Shown here piece by piece: positions 19,783 through 29,275 of a DNA stretch of 64,000 nucleotides. Each line of letters begins with the position of its first letter. Positions within the stretch are counted from its first letter, which is position 1. The stretch comes from G963663315 sp965204925 (GTDB lineage: Bacteria > Pseudomonadota > Gammaproteobacteria > Arenicellales > Poriferihabitantaceae), in contig OZ242021.1 in the NCBI GenBank assembly GCA_965204925.1, positions 2,356,001 to 2,420,000 on the forward strand, read 5' to 3'. The position numbers and the translations under genes are program-made. The notes under the pieces were generated by a model that worked only from the letters and a program-made list of their open reading frames with translations, made no database searches and was not told where the DNA came from.

Positions 19783-19859
19783 TGGCGTCCCCAAGGGGAT
19801 TCGAACCCCTGTTGCCGCCGTGAAAGGGCGATGTCCTAGGCCGACTAGACGATGGGGAC
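19783..19859 (-). tRNA. tRNA-Glu (anticodon TTC)
   Basis: A full cloverleaf with encoded CCA. The acceptor GTCCCCA pairs with TGGGGAC, the anticodon stem-loop is CCGCC-CTTTCAC-GGCGG giving TTC, and the T loop reads GTTCGAATC. It lies downstream of tRNA-Ala and gltX on the same strand. Confidence 0.95.
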
Positions 19860-19941
19860 AACAAGATTGTCGCAGACTTCAATATCCGTCTCTTTTCCTC
19901 ATTCAGGAATCAGCAACCGGCGATCGCCCGGCAAGAGAAGC

Positions 19942-20017
19942 TGGTGGAGCCAGGCGGGATCGAACCGCCGACCTCAACACTGCCAGTGTTGCGCTCTCCC
20001 GGCTGAGCTATGGCCCC
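19942..20017 (-). tRNA. tRNA-Ala (anticodon GGC)
   Basis: A full cloverleaf with encoded CCA. The acceptor GGGGCCA pairs with TGGCTCC with one G-T wobble, the anticodon stem-loop is CAACA-CTGGCAG-TGTTG giving GGC, and the T loop is GTTCGATCC. It lies 57 bp after gltX and may be read from the same transcript. Confidence 0.95.
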
Positions 20018-20074
20018 GAAGAGGGCGTCTATTGTAAGGTTACAGTGAGGGTCAATCAAGAGGTTTTTACCTGA

Positions 20075-21484
20075 TTATCCAGTCATTTTCGAGAACACCC
20101 GGATTGCTTTTTCAATTCTCCGTAATGATCGGTCTTTTCCCACGAGCCACAGTGTCTGGTCAATCGGGGGCGTGGCGGCCGATCCGGATACCGCGATTCG
20201 AAGAGGCTGGGCGACCTCGGGAAAGCGAAGTCCCTGTTCAGTGGCAAACGCCTTGACGGTTCGATTGATTGCGGCGCTGCTCCAGGCCTCCAGCGCCTCC
20301 AGTTCGATCATGGCAAGCGACAGAATGCCGCTGGTCGCCGGGTTTACGTACTTGTCTACGGATTGTGCGTCATATCCATCGAAGTCGGCGTACAGGTAGA
20401 CAACCCTGTCGGTCATTTCTTCCAGGGTTTGTGCCCGCTGGCGCATGATCTGAATGACTTCGTCCATGCGAGGTCCATTGGATAGCCCGATCCCCCGCTG
20501 ATTGAGACGTTTCGATATTTCCCGCGCCAACAGGACAGGATCCATTGCCTGAATGTATTGCTGATTGATCCATAACAGCTTGTCCGGATCGAATGTCGCC
20601 GGAGATTTGCTGATTTTACCAATATCAAACAATTCGATCATCTCGTCAATGTCGAACAGCTCCTGATCACCGTGGGACCAGCCCAGCCGCGCCAGATAGT
20701 TGAGCAGGGCCGAAGGAAGAATGCCCATGTCACGATATTCAAGAATACTGGCGGCGCCGTGGCGTTTGGAAAGACGCTGCCCGTCTTCTCCCAGAATCAG
20801 CGGAACGTGGACATAAACCGGGCAGGGCGCCCCCAGCGCTCTCAGGATATTGATCTGCCGCGGAGTGTTATTGATATGGTCCGCCCCTCTGATCACATGG
20901 GTCACGCCCATATCCATATCGTCTGTTACTGCCGTCAGGTTATAGGTGGGGGTACCGTCACTGCGCGCGATGACCAGATCATCCAGTTCATCGTTGGCAA
21001 ACCCCACTCTGCCCCGCACCACATCATTGAACACAACCGAACCTTGCCGCGGATTTTTGAACCGGACGACAGTGGATTCGCAAATGTCCGGGTCCAGTTT
21101 CCTGTCCCGGCAGTAACGATCGTATCTCGGTTTTTCCTCCCGCGCGCGTTGCCCTTCGCGGATTTGATCGAGCCGCTCCTTGCTGCATGAGCAATGGTAT
21201 GCCTTGCCCTGGTCAAGCAGTTGCCGGACGACCGCGCGGTACCGATCGAAGCGTTCGCTCTGGTAGTAGACCCCTTGGTCCCAGGTCAACCCCATCCACT
21301 TCATTGAATCAAGAATCGTGTCGACGGCTTTGCGGGTGGAGCGCGCGCGATCCGTGTCTTCAATGCGCAATACCATGCTGCCTCCGGCTTTCCTGGCATA
21401 TAACCAGTTGAACAGGGCGGTTCTGGCGCCTCCGATATGAAGGTCTCCGGTGGGGCTTGGAGGGAACCGGGTAACGGTTTGCAT
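20075..21484 (-). CDS. gltX: glutamyl-tRNA synthetase
   Basis: This class I synthetase charges tRNA-Glu. The HIGH-type motif is seen in PPSPTGDLHIGGARTALFNW at the N-terminus and the KMSKS-type motif as LSKRHG near residue 240. The C-terminal half is the anticodon-binding region. ATG 21484 (MQTVTRF) matches the family N-terminus; ATG 21493 is an alternative. It is 24 bp after dapD and just upstream of tRNA-Ala and tRNA-Glu, putting the enzyme next to its own substrate gene. Confidence 0.95.
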   Translation of the reverse strand: MQTVTRFPPSPTGDLHIGGARTALFNWLYARKAGGSMVLRIEDTDRARSTRKAVDTILDSMKWMGLTWDQGVYYQSERFDRYRAVVRQLLDQGKAYHCSCSKERLDQIREGQRAREEKPRYDRYCRDRKLDPDICESTVVRFKNPRQGSVVFNDVVRGRVGFANDELDDLVIARSDGTPTYNLTAVTDDMDMGVTHVIRGADHINNTPRQINILRALGAPCPVYVHVPLILGEDGQRLSKRHGAASILEYRDMGILPSALLNYLARLGWSHGDQELFDIDEMIELFDIGKISKSPATFDPDKLLWINQQYIQAMDPVLLAREISKRLNQRGIGLSNGPRMDEVIQIMRQRAQTLEEMTDRVVYLYADFDGYDAQSVDKYVNPATSGILSLAMIELEALEAWSSAAINRTVKAFATEQGLRFPEVAQPLRIAVSGSAATPPIDQTLWLVGKDRSLRRIEKAIRVFSKMTG

Positions 21485-21508
21485 GGCGCGCATCACAGTC
21501 AAGACATG

Positions 21509-22333
21509 TTATATCCCGCGGAGCAGTTCATTGATTCCCACCTTGTTGCGGGTTTTCTCATCCACGGTTTTGACGATGACCGCGCAGTACAGGCTGTGGC
21601 TGCCGTCCTTGGCCGGGATTGACCCGGAAACCACGACCGATCCGGGCGGCACATGGCCGTAGCTGATGTCATTCGTCTCCCGGTTCAGAATGCGGGTGCT
21701 CTGACCGATGTATACACCCATTGATATGACGGCGCCGGCGCCAATAATCACGCCTTCGACAATCTCGCTGCGCGCGCCGATGAAACAGTTATCTTCGATT
21801 ATGGTCGGTGATGCCTGCAAGGGTTCGAGGACGCCGCCGATTCCGACGCCGCCCGACAAATGAACGTTCGAACCGATTTGAGCGCATGAGCCGACCGTTG
21901 CCCAGGTATCCACCATCGTACCTGCCCCTACCCGGGCGCCGATATTGACATAGCTTGGCATCAATACCACATTCTCGGCAATATAGGCGCCCCTTCTCAC
22001 TGTGGCCGGCGGTACGACCCGGAAACCGCAGCGCGAGAAATCATCGTCACTATACTGGCTGAATTTGGTGGCTACCTTGTCGTAGTATCCGGAGACGCCA
22101 TCCCGTATCACCTGATTTTCTTCTATTCTGAAGGAAAGAAGAACGGCCATTTTCAGCCATTGATTGACCTTCCAGCCTCCTTCCCGGCGCGGTTCGGCGA
22201 CACGGGCCTGACCGCTGTCAAGTAATGCAATGGACTGGTTGATCGCTTTTTTCAACGCTGCATCCACATTCCGGGGAGTTATTTCAGAGCGCCGTTCCCA
22301 GGCCCGGACGATGCTTTGTTCAAGGTGATTCAT
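21509..22333 (-). CDS. dapD: tetrahydrodipicolinate N-succinyltransferase
   Basis: It adds succinyl from succinyl-CoA to tetrahydrodipicolinate in lysine and meso-diaminopimelate synthesis. The 274-residue protein has an N-terminal helical part followed by left-handed beta-helix hexapeptide repeats (GARVGAGTMVDTWATVGS through GVIIGAGAVISMGVYIG). ATG 22333 is used rather than an upstream in-frame start. It follows ccmI by 54 bp. Confidence 0.95.
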   Translation of the reverse strand: MNHLEQSIVRAWERRSEITPRNVDAALKKAINQSIALLDSGQARVAEPRREGGWKVNQWLKMAVLLSFRIEENQVIRDGVSGYYDKVATKFSQYSDDDFSRCGFRVVPPATVRRGAYIAENVVLMPSYVNIGARVGAGTMVDTWATVGSCAQIGSNVHLSGGVGIGGVLEPLQASPTIIEDNCFIGARSEIVEGVIIGAGAVISMGVYIGQSTRILNRETNDISYGHVPPGSVVVSGSIPAKDGSHSLYCAVIVKTVDEKTRNKVGINELLRGI

Positions 22334-22387
22334 GATGATACAGAACAGATTTTCCAAAGGCGTGATTATAAGCCATAGTCCGCCTGT

Positions 22388-23308
22388 TTATTCGGCAATT
22401 TCCTTTATGTTGCGGCCGGACGCCCCTTCCCCGGTTGTCGCAGACGCCTGCTCTTCACGGACGTTGCCGGCGGCGCTTCTTTTTAACAGATCATTTACCC
22501 GGTCGAGCGACTCCTGATTATCTCCGAGCAGTGGTTTCAGGCGATTCAGGTAGTCAGCCGCTTCAGCCTGATTACCGAGGTTCAGGGAGCCAAGCCCCGC
22601 CAGCCACAAGGCGTTCACATGGAACGGATCAATCGACAGGGCTTTTTCAACCTGCTTCCTCGCGACCGGGGTATAACCTCCATTGTTCATGATCGAGGCA
22701 TCGGCCCAGGCGGCTAACAGGTCAGGATTGCCGACAACAAGCCGGTTGAGTTCCGCATAAGCGTTTTCGGCCTTTGCGTAGTTACCGATTCTCATATATG
22801 TCGAGGCGGCCAGTTCCCAACCTTTCGGGTTTTCCGGATCCCCGGCAATTTTTTCCTCAAGCTGTACAAGCAAGGTATCAAGGTCCGGATGTACAACGGG
22901 ATTCGGGTTGCCTGCCATGAGCGGGCTGCGGGTATCGATAAATTGCGGATTACCGACCCGGCTATAGATGATCAGGCTGGCAACGGGAATGACGAGCAGC
23001 AACGCCATATTCCAGGCAGCCGGAACAGTCGTTGTCCTTCCTTGGGGACTGTTCCGGTTCTGCAAATCATCAAATAGCGTCGCCTGCAACTCTCGTTCGG
23101 CCAGCGTTCGCTCGCAGGAAGTTTCGAGATGTTGCTGAACTTCGTCGATCCGGTTTCTCGCAATTTCGATATTCATTTGATCGGCCGCCTCCTGGTCCAC
23201 AAGTTCCGTGTTTTCCGGTTTGCGCCGGGTTTTTCCGAGCAGGGGCGGCAATAACATAGCGACGGGCAACGCGGCAATGACCAGCAGGAGCAAATAAAAC
23301 AGAATCAC
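22388..23308 (-). CDS. ccmI: cytochrome c maturation protein CcmI
   Basis: This is the membrane-anchored TPR protein that presents apocytochrome c to the haem ligation complex. Two N-terminal membrane helices enclose a charged loop with the family pattern RNRIDEVQQHL, and TPR repeats occupy the C-terminal half (YMRIGNYAKAENAYAELNRL and following). The 306-residue length fits a compact CcmI. Its ATG overlaps the ccmH stop (ATGA). Confidence 0.9.
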   Translation of the reverse strand: MILFYLLLLVIAALPVAMLLPPLLGKTRRKPENTELVDQEAADQMNIEIARNRIDEVQQHLETSCERTLAERELQATLFDDLQNRNSPQGRTTTVPAAWNMALLLVIPVASLIIYSRVGNPQFIDTRSPLMAGNPNPVVHPDLDTLLVQLEEKIAGDPENPKGWELAASTYMRIGNYAKAENAYAELNRLVVGNPDLLAAWADASIMNNGGYTPVARKQVEKALSIDPFHVNALWLAGLGSLNLGNQAEAADYLNRLKPLLGDNQESLDRVNDLLKRSAAGNVREEQASATTGEGASGRNIKEIAE

Positions 23309-23775
23309 TCGCGGCCTCGCTCCAGTAATGATTTTATCGGTTGCAACTGTTCGTCAGAAAGGACGTTTCGACTGGATTGGGCGCCGGACCGGATTTTTCG
23401 CCAGGCTATAAAAACGATTATGAGCAGTAACAAAAACGGGGACGCCCACAAAACAACAGTGGTACTTTTGAATGGCGGTCGATACAGGACAAAATCTCCA
23501 TACCGATTCACCATATAGTCGATCACCTCTTCCCGGCCCTTCCCGGCACGTACCATTTCATACGTTTTTGCTCTCAGATCGCGCGCAAGGTCGGCATTCG
23601 AGTCGGCCAGGTTTTGATTCTGGCATACGAGACAGCGCAGTTCGGCTATCAGAGCCTGGTAGCGTTCCCGTTGTTCCGGATGGTCGAACAAAACCATTTC
23701 AGTTTGCGCGCAAACGTGGCCGCCAAGCGCGAAAAGCAGGCCTGCAAACCAGAAGAACCGTTTGACCGCTTTCAT
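23305..23775 (-). CDS. ccmH: cytochrome c maturation protein CcmH
   Basis: This is a periplasm-facing thiol oxidoreductase that reduces apocytochrome c or resolves mixed disulfides. The 156-residue protein has a signal peptide, the active-site motif LRCLVCQNQ near residues 46-54, and a C-terminal membrane anchor followed by a short basic tail. It overlaps ccmG by 4 bp. Confidence 0.95.
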   Translation of the reverse strand: MKAVKRFFWFAGLLFALGGHVCAQTEMVLFDHPEQRERYQALIAELRCLVCQNQNLADSNADLARDLRAKTYEMVRAGKGREEVIDYMVNRYGDFVLYRPPFKSTTVVLWASPFLLLLIIVFIAWRKIRSGAQSSRNVLSDEQLQPIKSLLERGRE

Positions 23776-24311
23776 GAATCCGCCTGTTGCAGCCCGTTGA
23801 TCAGAGGCTTGATTTCCTCAATCCACTCCGTCTCACTGAGCGGCCCGACATGCTTGTAACGAACGATGCCTTGCTGGTCTATGACAAAGGTTTCCGGGAC
23901 GCCGTATACCCCGTAGTCGATGGCAATGTCGCCTGTGGGGTCAAGGACGATTGCATCATAAGGGTTGCCGAATTTTTCAAGCCAGATTTTGGCGTCTTCT
24001 TCCCGATCCTTGTAGTTCAGTCCAACAATACTGACCGCTCTGTCGCGTTGCAGTCCGACCAGCAGCGGGTGCTCATCGCGGCAGGCGGCGCACCATGAGG
24101 CCCAGACATTGAACATCCATACCTTGCCTTTCAGCGTTTCGTTGGTCAACGGGAGTCCTGCCCCCCCGAAAAGCGCCGGCGCGCTGAATGCGGGAGCAGG
24201 TTTGCCAATAAACGGGGACGGCACATGACCGGGATCCCGGTTCAGGCCCACTGCCAGAAAGCCGGCGATAATAATAAAGACGATAAACGGGAAAAATGTT
24301 TTCTTCTGCAA
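23772..24311 (-). CDS. ccmG: thiol:disulfide interchange protein CcmG/DsbE
   Basis: This is a membrane-tethered thioredoxin-like protein that keeps apocytochrome haem-binding cysteines reduced. It has an N-terminal anchor and the active site WASWCAACRDEHP near residues 71-83 (WCAAC rather than the common WCxxC with V or P). The family cis-proline loop is at GVPETFVID. Length 179, complete. It sits 3 bp after ccmF. Confidence 0.95.
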   Translation of the reverse strand: MQKKTFFPFIVFIIIAGFLAVGLNRDPGHVPSPFIGKPAPAFSAPALFGGAGLPLTNETLKGKVWMFNVWASWCAACRDEHPLLVGLQRDRAVSIVGLNYKDREEDAKIWLEKFGNPYDAIVLDPTGDIAIDYGVYGVPETFVIDQQGIVRYKHVGPLSETEWIEEIKPLINGLQQADS

Positions 24312-24314
24312 GGG

Positions 24315-26288
24315 TCAACTCCTCGCTCTGTTGCCGATCAGGGCCGCTGCGCGCGAGCGCCTGTAGCGTTTGTCGGTAGCTCCGATCAGGCCGCCGGCCG
24401 CCATAATCAGGGCGCCCAGCCATATCCAACGGACGAATGGCTTGTAATAGATGCGAACGGCCCAGGGTTCGCGGCCGTCTGTAGCTTGTGACAAGGGTTC
24501 ACCCAGGGAAATATACAAATCCCGGATCATGTTCGCATCTATCGCGGCTTCTGTCATGGGGTTTTTCTGGACCAGGTAGGTTCGTTTTTCCGGGAAAAGC
24601 CGGGCAACCGCCTTGTTATTCCTGAAAACTCTGAAGCTGCCCTGCACGGCCCCATAGTTGGGTCCCGAAATTTTGTCGGTACCGTCGAAAATGAACTGGT
24701 ACTCACCAATCCGGTAGTGTTCCCCGGGGGCAAGTCGGACATCCCGCTCTATACTGTAGACATTGGTCACTGTTACTCCAATGATAAATACTCCCATGCC
24801 GATATGCGCTACCACCATGCCAAGTATTCCTTTTGGAGTACCCGGGATTGCCCCGATCCGTTTACCCGGTCTGGTGCGGTCAATCAGGTTTTTCAAGCTG
24901 AGAAAGATGATCATGCTACCGGCAAACAGGCCTGCAGAGGCGCCCGGGGATGGGTGGAACAGCAACGGGGGAATAGCGGTCGAAGTGACGAGGCCCAGGA
25001 ACAGGCAAATCAGAATACCCGGAGCAATACGCCCGACCCGATCTTTTTTCCAACGCAGTAACGCTCCGATGCCAACCAGAAGGGCCAGAGGGAAGCCGAT
25101 TATGGTGAATACAAAATTGAAATACGGCGGCCCCACCGAGAGCTTGCCAAGATTGAGCGCGTCCATGATCAGGGGATAGAGCGTACCCAATAATACAGCG
25201 AAACATAAAATGCCGAACAGGATGTTGTTCAGCAAAATCGCCATCTCTCTGGAGACGACGCTGAAACGGACACGAGAAACGATCGCGGGGGCGCGCCAGG
25301 CGTACAATAACAGCGACCCGCCAATGACGACGGCAAGGAACATCAGTATGAATAATCCGCGGGCAGGGTCGCTGGCAAATGAATGCACCGAGATCAGTAC
25401 GCCGGATCTGACCAGAAAAGCGCCCAGCAATGACAATGAAAAGGCAACGACTGCCAGCAGTACGGTCCAGGCTTTGAATACCCCTCTCTTTTCCGTTGCC
25501 GCCAGAGAATGGATCAATGCCGTACCGACCAACCATGGCATGAACGAGGCGTTTTCCACCGGATCCCAGAACCACCATCCACCCCATCCGAGCTCGTAAT
25601 AGGCCCACCAGGAACCCAGCGCGATTCCAACAGTCAGGAACATCCAGGCGATATTGGTCCACGGGCGTGTCCAGCGCGCCCAGGCTGCGTCGAACTTCCC
25701 GTTTACCAGCGCCGCAATGGCGAAAGCGAAAGCAACTGAAAACCCGACATATCCCATGTAAAGTATCGGAGGGTGCATGGCCATGCCAATATCCTGAAGC
25801 AAGGGGTTCAGGTCCATGCCTTCGGACGGGGCGGGAAACAGCCGTTCGAACGGGTTGGAGGTGAACAGTGCAAAGCCTGAAAACCCGGCTGTAATCAGGC
25901 CGAGTACCGAGAGCACAACGGCATTCAATCGCAATGGAATCCCGCGTGAAAACAGGCTTGTCGCCGCAGTCCACAGACTCAATATGAAAACCCAGAGTAG
26001 CAATGAGCCTTCGTGTCCTCCCCACACTCCCGATATCTTGTAAATCAGGGGTAGATGGGTGTTGGAGTGGTTGGCTACATAAGAGACCGAAAAATCATCC
26101 CGTAAAAACGAAAGGGTCAGACAGGCATAGGAGAGCCCGATCAGGGGAGGCAGCGTCAGAGCTGCCGGGCGGGCAAAACCGATCCACGAATGAATTCCCA
26201 GGCGGCTGCCGATGACCGGCAGGACGCCGAGCATGACGCTGAGTATCAGCGCCAGAGCCAGAGAGAAATTGCCAAGTTCCGGGATCAA
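24315..26288 (-). CDS. ccmF: cytochrome c haem lyase subunit CcmF
   Basis: This large inner-membrane protein attaches haem to apocytochrome c. The 657-residue protein has about 14-15 helices and the tryptophan-rich WWD motif GWGGWWFWDPVENASFMPW near residue 235. Its ATG overlaps the ccmE stop (ATGA). It is complete and sits in the usual order. Confidence 0.97.
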   Translation of the reverse strand: MIPELGNFSLALALILSVMLGVLPVIGSRLGIHSWIGFARPAALTLPPLIGLSYACLTLSFLRDDFSVSYVANHSNTHLPLIYKISGVWGGHEGSLLLWVFILSLWTAATSLFSRGIPLRLNAVVLSVLGLITAGFSGFALFTSNPFERLFPAPSEGMDLNPLLQDIGMAMHPPILYMGYVGFSVAFAFAIAALVNGKFDAAWARWTRPWTNIAWMFLTVGIALGSWWAYYELGWGGWWFWDPVENASFMPWLVGTALIHSLAATEKRGVFKAWTVLLAVVAFSLSLLGAFLVRSGVLISVHSFASDPARGLFILMFLAVVIGGSLLLYAWRAPAIVSRVRFSVVSREMAILLNNILFGILCFAVLLGTLYPLIMDALNLGKLSVGPPYFNFVFTIIGFPLALLVGIGALLRWKKDRVGRIAPGILICLFLGLVTSTAIPPLLFHPSPGASAGLFAGSMIIFLSLKNLIDRTRPGKRIGAIPGTPKGILGMVVAHIGMGVFIIGVTVTNVYSIERDVRLAPGEHYRIGEYQFIFDGTDKISGPNYGAVQGSFRVFRNNKAVARLFPEKRTYLVQKNPMTEAAIDANMIRDLYISLGEPLSQATDGREPWAVRIYYKPFVRWIWLGALIMAAGGLIGATDKRYRRSRAAALIGNRARS

Positions 26289-26770
26289 TTGACCGGCTCC
26301 CGGATCAGGCTGTGATCACCTGTGCGCGCCGGAGTTGCAAAATTATCCCGGTTTGCGGCTTCCAAAGCCGCGCTCACTTCAGGCGACATGTAGTTCTCAT
26401 CGTGTTTTGCCAATACCTGGTCTGCGACAAAGCGCCCGTCCTGCATGCTTCCAAGAGCTACAATACCCTGTCCTTCCCGGAACAGGTCGGGCAGTATGCC
26501 ACTGTAGGTCACGGTAACCGATTCGGCTGTGTCGGTCAGATCGAACGTGACCGCCAGATTGTCCGGATTCCGCTCAACACTGCCAACGACGACCATTCCT
26601 CCGACCCTGAAGTTTGTATTGACGGGCGCGTCGCCGGATGCAACCTGGCTGGGAGTGAAAAACAGATTGATATTTTGCTCCAGGGCTTTCAGGGTCAAAC
26701 CAACAGACACACCGATTCCGGCCAGTATCAGGGCAGTCACGATCAGTCGCCGTTTGCGTTTATACCGCAT
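26285..26770 (-). CDS. ccmE: periplasmic haem chaperone CcmE
   Basis: It binds haem covalently and carries it from CcmC to CcmF. The 161-residue protein has an N-terminal anchor, a beta-barrel domain and the haem-binding motif AKHDENY with the His near residue 125. Its first codons overlap the end of ccmD by 11 bp. Confidence 0.95.
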   Translation of the reverse strand: MRYKRKRRLIVTALILAGIGVSVGLTLKALEQNINLFFTPSQVASGDAPVNTNFRVGGMVVVGSVERNPDNLAVTFDLTDTAESVTVTYSGILPDLFREGQGIVALGSMQDGRFVADQVLAKHDENYMSPEVSAALEAANRDNFATPARTGDHSLIREPVN

Positions 26771-26927
26771 CCGATTTTTTATGTTGGCCCCGGCATGACA
26801 ACTGCTGAATCAGTTTCCGCCGTTTCAGTAGCGGAGACAGGAAATGGTAGCCCAGCAGACCCAAAGTCACTCCATAGCTTGTCCAGATGAAGAAGGCATA
26901 TCCTCCCATGTGGAAAAAATCAGCCAT
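26760..26927 (-). CDS. ccmD: haem exporter protein CcmD
   Basis: This is a 55-residue single-helix membrane protein found by reading the gap between ccmC and ccmE. It begins MADFFHMGGYAFFIWTSYGV and ends in a basic tail, the normal CcmD pattern. It helps release haem-loaded CcmE from the CcmABC complex. It overlaps ccmC by 8 bp and ccmE by 11 bp, which supports translational coupling. Confidence 0.93.
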   Translation of the reverse strand: MADFFHMGGYAFFIWTSYGVTLGLLGYHFLSPLLKRRKLIQQLSCRGQHKKSDAV

Positions 26928-27693
26928 TGGCAATTTGCCGGACCCATCGGGTGCGGCGCTCCGAAACCAGCAACTCGCAAAGAACCCGGTTCAATAAACA
27001 GGCTATAAAATAAAAATTGATCGCTGCAAACATGATCAGCAGCGGGACCAGCATAGCCATGTCCATACTGGGCCGCCCCGGTTTCATTACAGTGGACCCC
27101 TGATGCAGGGTATTCCACCATTCAACGGAGAAATGAATAATCGGGATATTGACTACTCCCACGAGAGCGATCAAGGCGGCCGCCCGCGAGCCTTTGTTTC
27201 TGTCGTCAAACGCGTTCGCCAGCGCCATATAGCCAAAGTAAAGGAACAATAGTATCAACTCGGATGTCAGCCTTGCATCCCAGACCCACCAGGCGCCCCA
27301 GGTCGGCTTCCCCCACAAGGAGCCGGTGACGAGAGCGCAAAACGTAAATGCCGCGCCCAGTGGCGCACAGGAACGGGCCACGACATGCCCCATCTTGATT
27401 TTCCAGATCAATCCAATGCCGGCGGCAACAGCCATCAATACATAGACGAACATGGACATCCAGGCGCTCGGTACATGCACGAACATGATACGGTAACTGT
27501 CCCCCATCTGGTAATCGGGCGGGGCCACAATCAGGCCGAAGTACAATCCTGCAACGAGAAAGAGCAGGGCGAGAACAGCAAAAACGGGCGCCCACTTCGA
27601 CGCAAAACGATAAAGCCAGGAGGGAGAACCCATTCGGTGGAACCACAACCACGACGCTTTCCCGGCTCTCAATCGGGTTTCAGACGGTTTCAT
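26920..27693 (-). CDS. ccmC: haem exporter protein CcmC
   Basis: This six-helix inner-membrane protein loads haem onto CcmE. It has the WWD motif WGAWWVWDARLTSEL near residues 125-139 and flanking histidines in FVHVPSAWMSM and IIHFSVEWW. The frame is open upstream to 28029, but that extension encodes a fragment of an unrelated AAA-ATPase-like protein. The native start is ATG 27693 (MKPSETR). A TATAAT at 27745-27740 could give it a local promoter after the insertion. Confidence 0.93.
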   Translation of the reverse strand: MKPSETRLRAGKASWLWFHRMGSPSWLYRFASKWAPVFAVLALLFLVAGLYFGLIVAPPDYQMGDSYRIMFVHVPSAWMSMFVYVLMAVAAGIGLIWKIKMGHVVARSCAPLGAAFTFCALVTGSLWGKPTWGAWWVWDARLTSELILLFLYFGYMALANAFDDRNKGSRAAALIALVGVVNIPIIHFSVEWWNTLHQGSTVMKPGRPSMDMAMLVPLLIMFAAINFYFIACLLNRVLCELLVSERRTRWVRQIANG

Positions 27694-27828
27694 TGCAAGT
27701 GGCGAGGAGATTTCAATGACGCAGAATATAAAATCGCGAATTATAACCAATCGTACCGGCAACCGGTATAATCGTACGCCGCCTTCCCGCAAGTGGAACA
27801 TGATGTGGTCGCAGTAATCCGGTCGGGG

Positions 27829-28502
27829 ATAGCCGCAGATTGTGGCATAGCGGGGTAACAGGCTGATGTCGTTGAGATTATTCAGTACCGAGAACAGGCT
27901 GACCTTCGAGTACATGCTGATACCCGTGATAAAGACGAAACGAATGTAGTCAGCGTTGCCCTTGATCATGCCATAGAACCCGCGCAGGAAGTCGCGATTG
28001 GCTTGTGCCAGTTCCGGCTTCTCCAACAAATCCAGTATCGGTTTGTCGTATTCGTCTATGAGAATGACGACCTGTTCGCCAGAAGCATCATGCAGACTGA
28101 TAATCAGGTTTTGCAGACGGTCGGGAGCGGCGGGCTTCGGGGTATGACTGGATACCGGCCTGTCTCTCGTGGATGTCCAACTGGTTCAGGATGTTCTTCT
28201 CAAGATTCCCCGGCTCGCTGTAGTTCGAGTCGAAGCTCAGGAGTATGACGGGATGCCGGACACTCCAGTCCCAGCGGTCATGAATATAAAGCCCGTGAAA
28301 CAGTTTCTCGTTGCCCTCGAAAAAGCTCCTTCAGCGTGGAGATCAACAGGCTCTTGCCGAAGCGACGCGGGCGCGACAGAAAGTAGTATTCGCCCTCATC
28401 GATCAACCGCCCGATGTGGAAGGTCTTGTCCACATAGTAGCAATCCCTGGCGCGAATACCCGCAAAAGACTGCATGCCGACCGGCAGTCTGCGCCTGTTC
28501 AT
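27829..28502 (-). pseudogene. AAA-ATPase-like protein (PF09820 type), frameshifted and truncated
   Basis: The remnant begins MNRRRLPVGMQSFAGIR and YYVDKTFHIGRLIDEGEYYF, with the nucleotide-binding loop SRPRRFGKS. It then shifts frame near 28310 into GNEKLFHGLYIHDRWDW, and shifts again near 28100 into VVILIDEYDKPILD and FLRGFYGMIKGNADYIRFVF. Homology stops after YATICGY near 27829, so the C-terminal half is missing. Intact relatives of about 500 residues are common, often multicopy, in host-associated bacteria and carry a PD-(D/E)XK-like C-terminal domain. It lies inside the ccm operon, immediately upstream of ccmC. Confidence 0.85.
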
Positions 28503-29275
28503 TGTCCTCATGATCGTCATCATTTATCAGGGTGATGACGTTAATCATAGCATAATAGCGCCCATCGTACTTTCCGGTACTTGCCCCGCTGCGTAGCAAT
28601 ACAATGAGCTTTTCGGGATTACAGACAGTTTCAGGCATTATTACCCTTTGAGGGAAAGTCGCGAGCCAACTACCTCTGGGGGCCATAGCCGTGGAGGAAG
28701 TGTATCCTGGTTGTGTGGACAGGCATTCTGCAGGCACTTGGGGAGTGGGCTCCCGGGGTGGTCGTGCATCGGTGGAGAACAACTCACTTTCGAGGTGCAG
28801 AAGGGACAGCAGGACGGGAAATTGCAGAGTTTATTCCTGGAGTAATGGATGCGGGGCCCTGGCGGAAGGAGACTGGCACCTTGGTTCTGTGGTCTGGGGG
28901 GCTACGAGTTTGGAGTCTATAGCGCTCATCAGTGTTTCCCTGGAGCAGGCCACATCCGGGGTAATCAAGTCCGGCCGAATGTCAGACTGGACACAGTAAT
29001 TCAAAAAACAGGAGGAAAATTCACAAGTGTCAGAATCATTTGTAAGCGGGCGGTATTCCGGCAGGCTCGGACTGTCGGGGGCGCTGAATGATGACAGTCA
29101 GAAAGACCTTCGGGACGCTTGGCCGCCGGACTCCTCCCGGTCGGGGTTTACGCCTGCATGCGTCCCCGAATGAACTGGTCAGTTATACAACGCACTCGAC
29201 AGCGGGCGTCGCAGTGGAAAGCTATCTGGTCGAAGTACCCGCGCCGTTGATGCGCGATGACACAGCGCGTTATTT
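28503..29275. other. accessory sequence without a recognisable gene
   Basis: This stretch of about 770 bp lies between the AAA-ATPase remnant and a small exported-protein gene. Short ORFs occur on both strands but none shows a family signature. One 48-codon frame (GTG 29027 to stop 29171) follows GGAGG at 29011-29015, but its product is not recognisable. Read as eroded insert DNA. Confidence 0.45.

Noticed and set aside
24161..24167. C7 run in ccmG as a phase-variation site
   Set aside because: Short run inside a conserved housekeeping gene in an intact frame; no sign of switching.
24916..26025. 369-codon ORF on the same strand inside ccmF in another frame
   Set aside because: The ccmF frame carries the WWD motif and regular membrane helices; the alternative is arginine-rich and lacks any domain pattern.
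28688..28835. Possible cold-shock protein remnant (GSVSW, GVVVHR and GEQLTFEV in two frames)
   Set aside because: The spacing between these pieces is too short for a Csp and the matches are weak; not claimed without a search.
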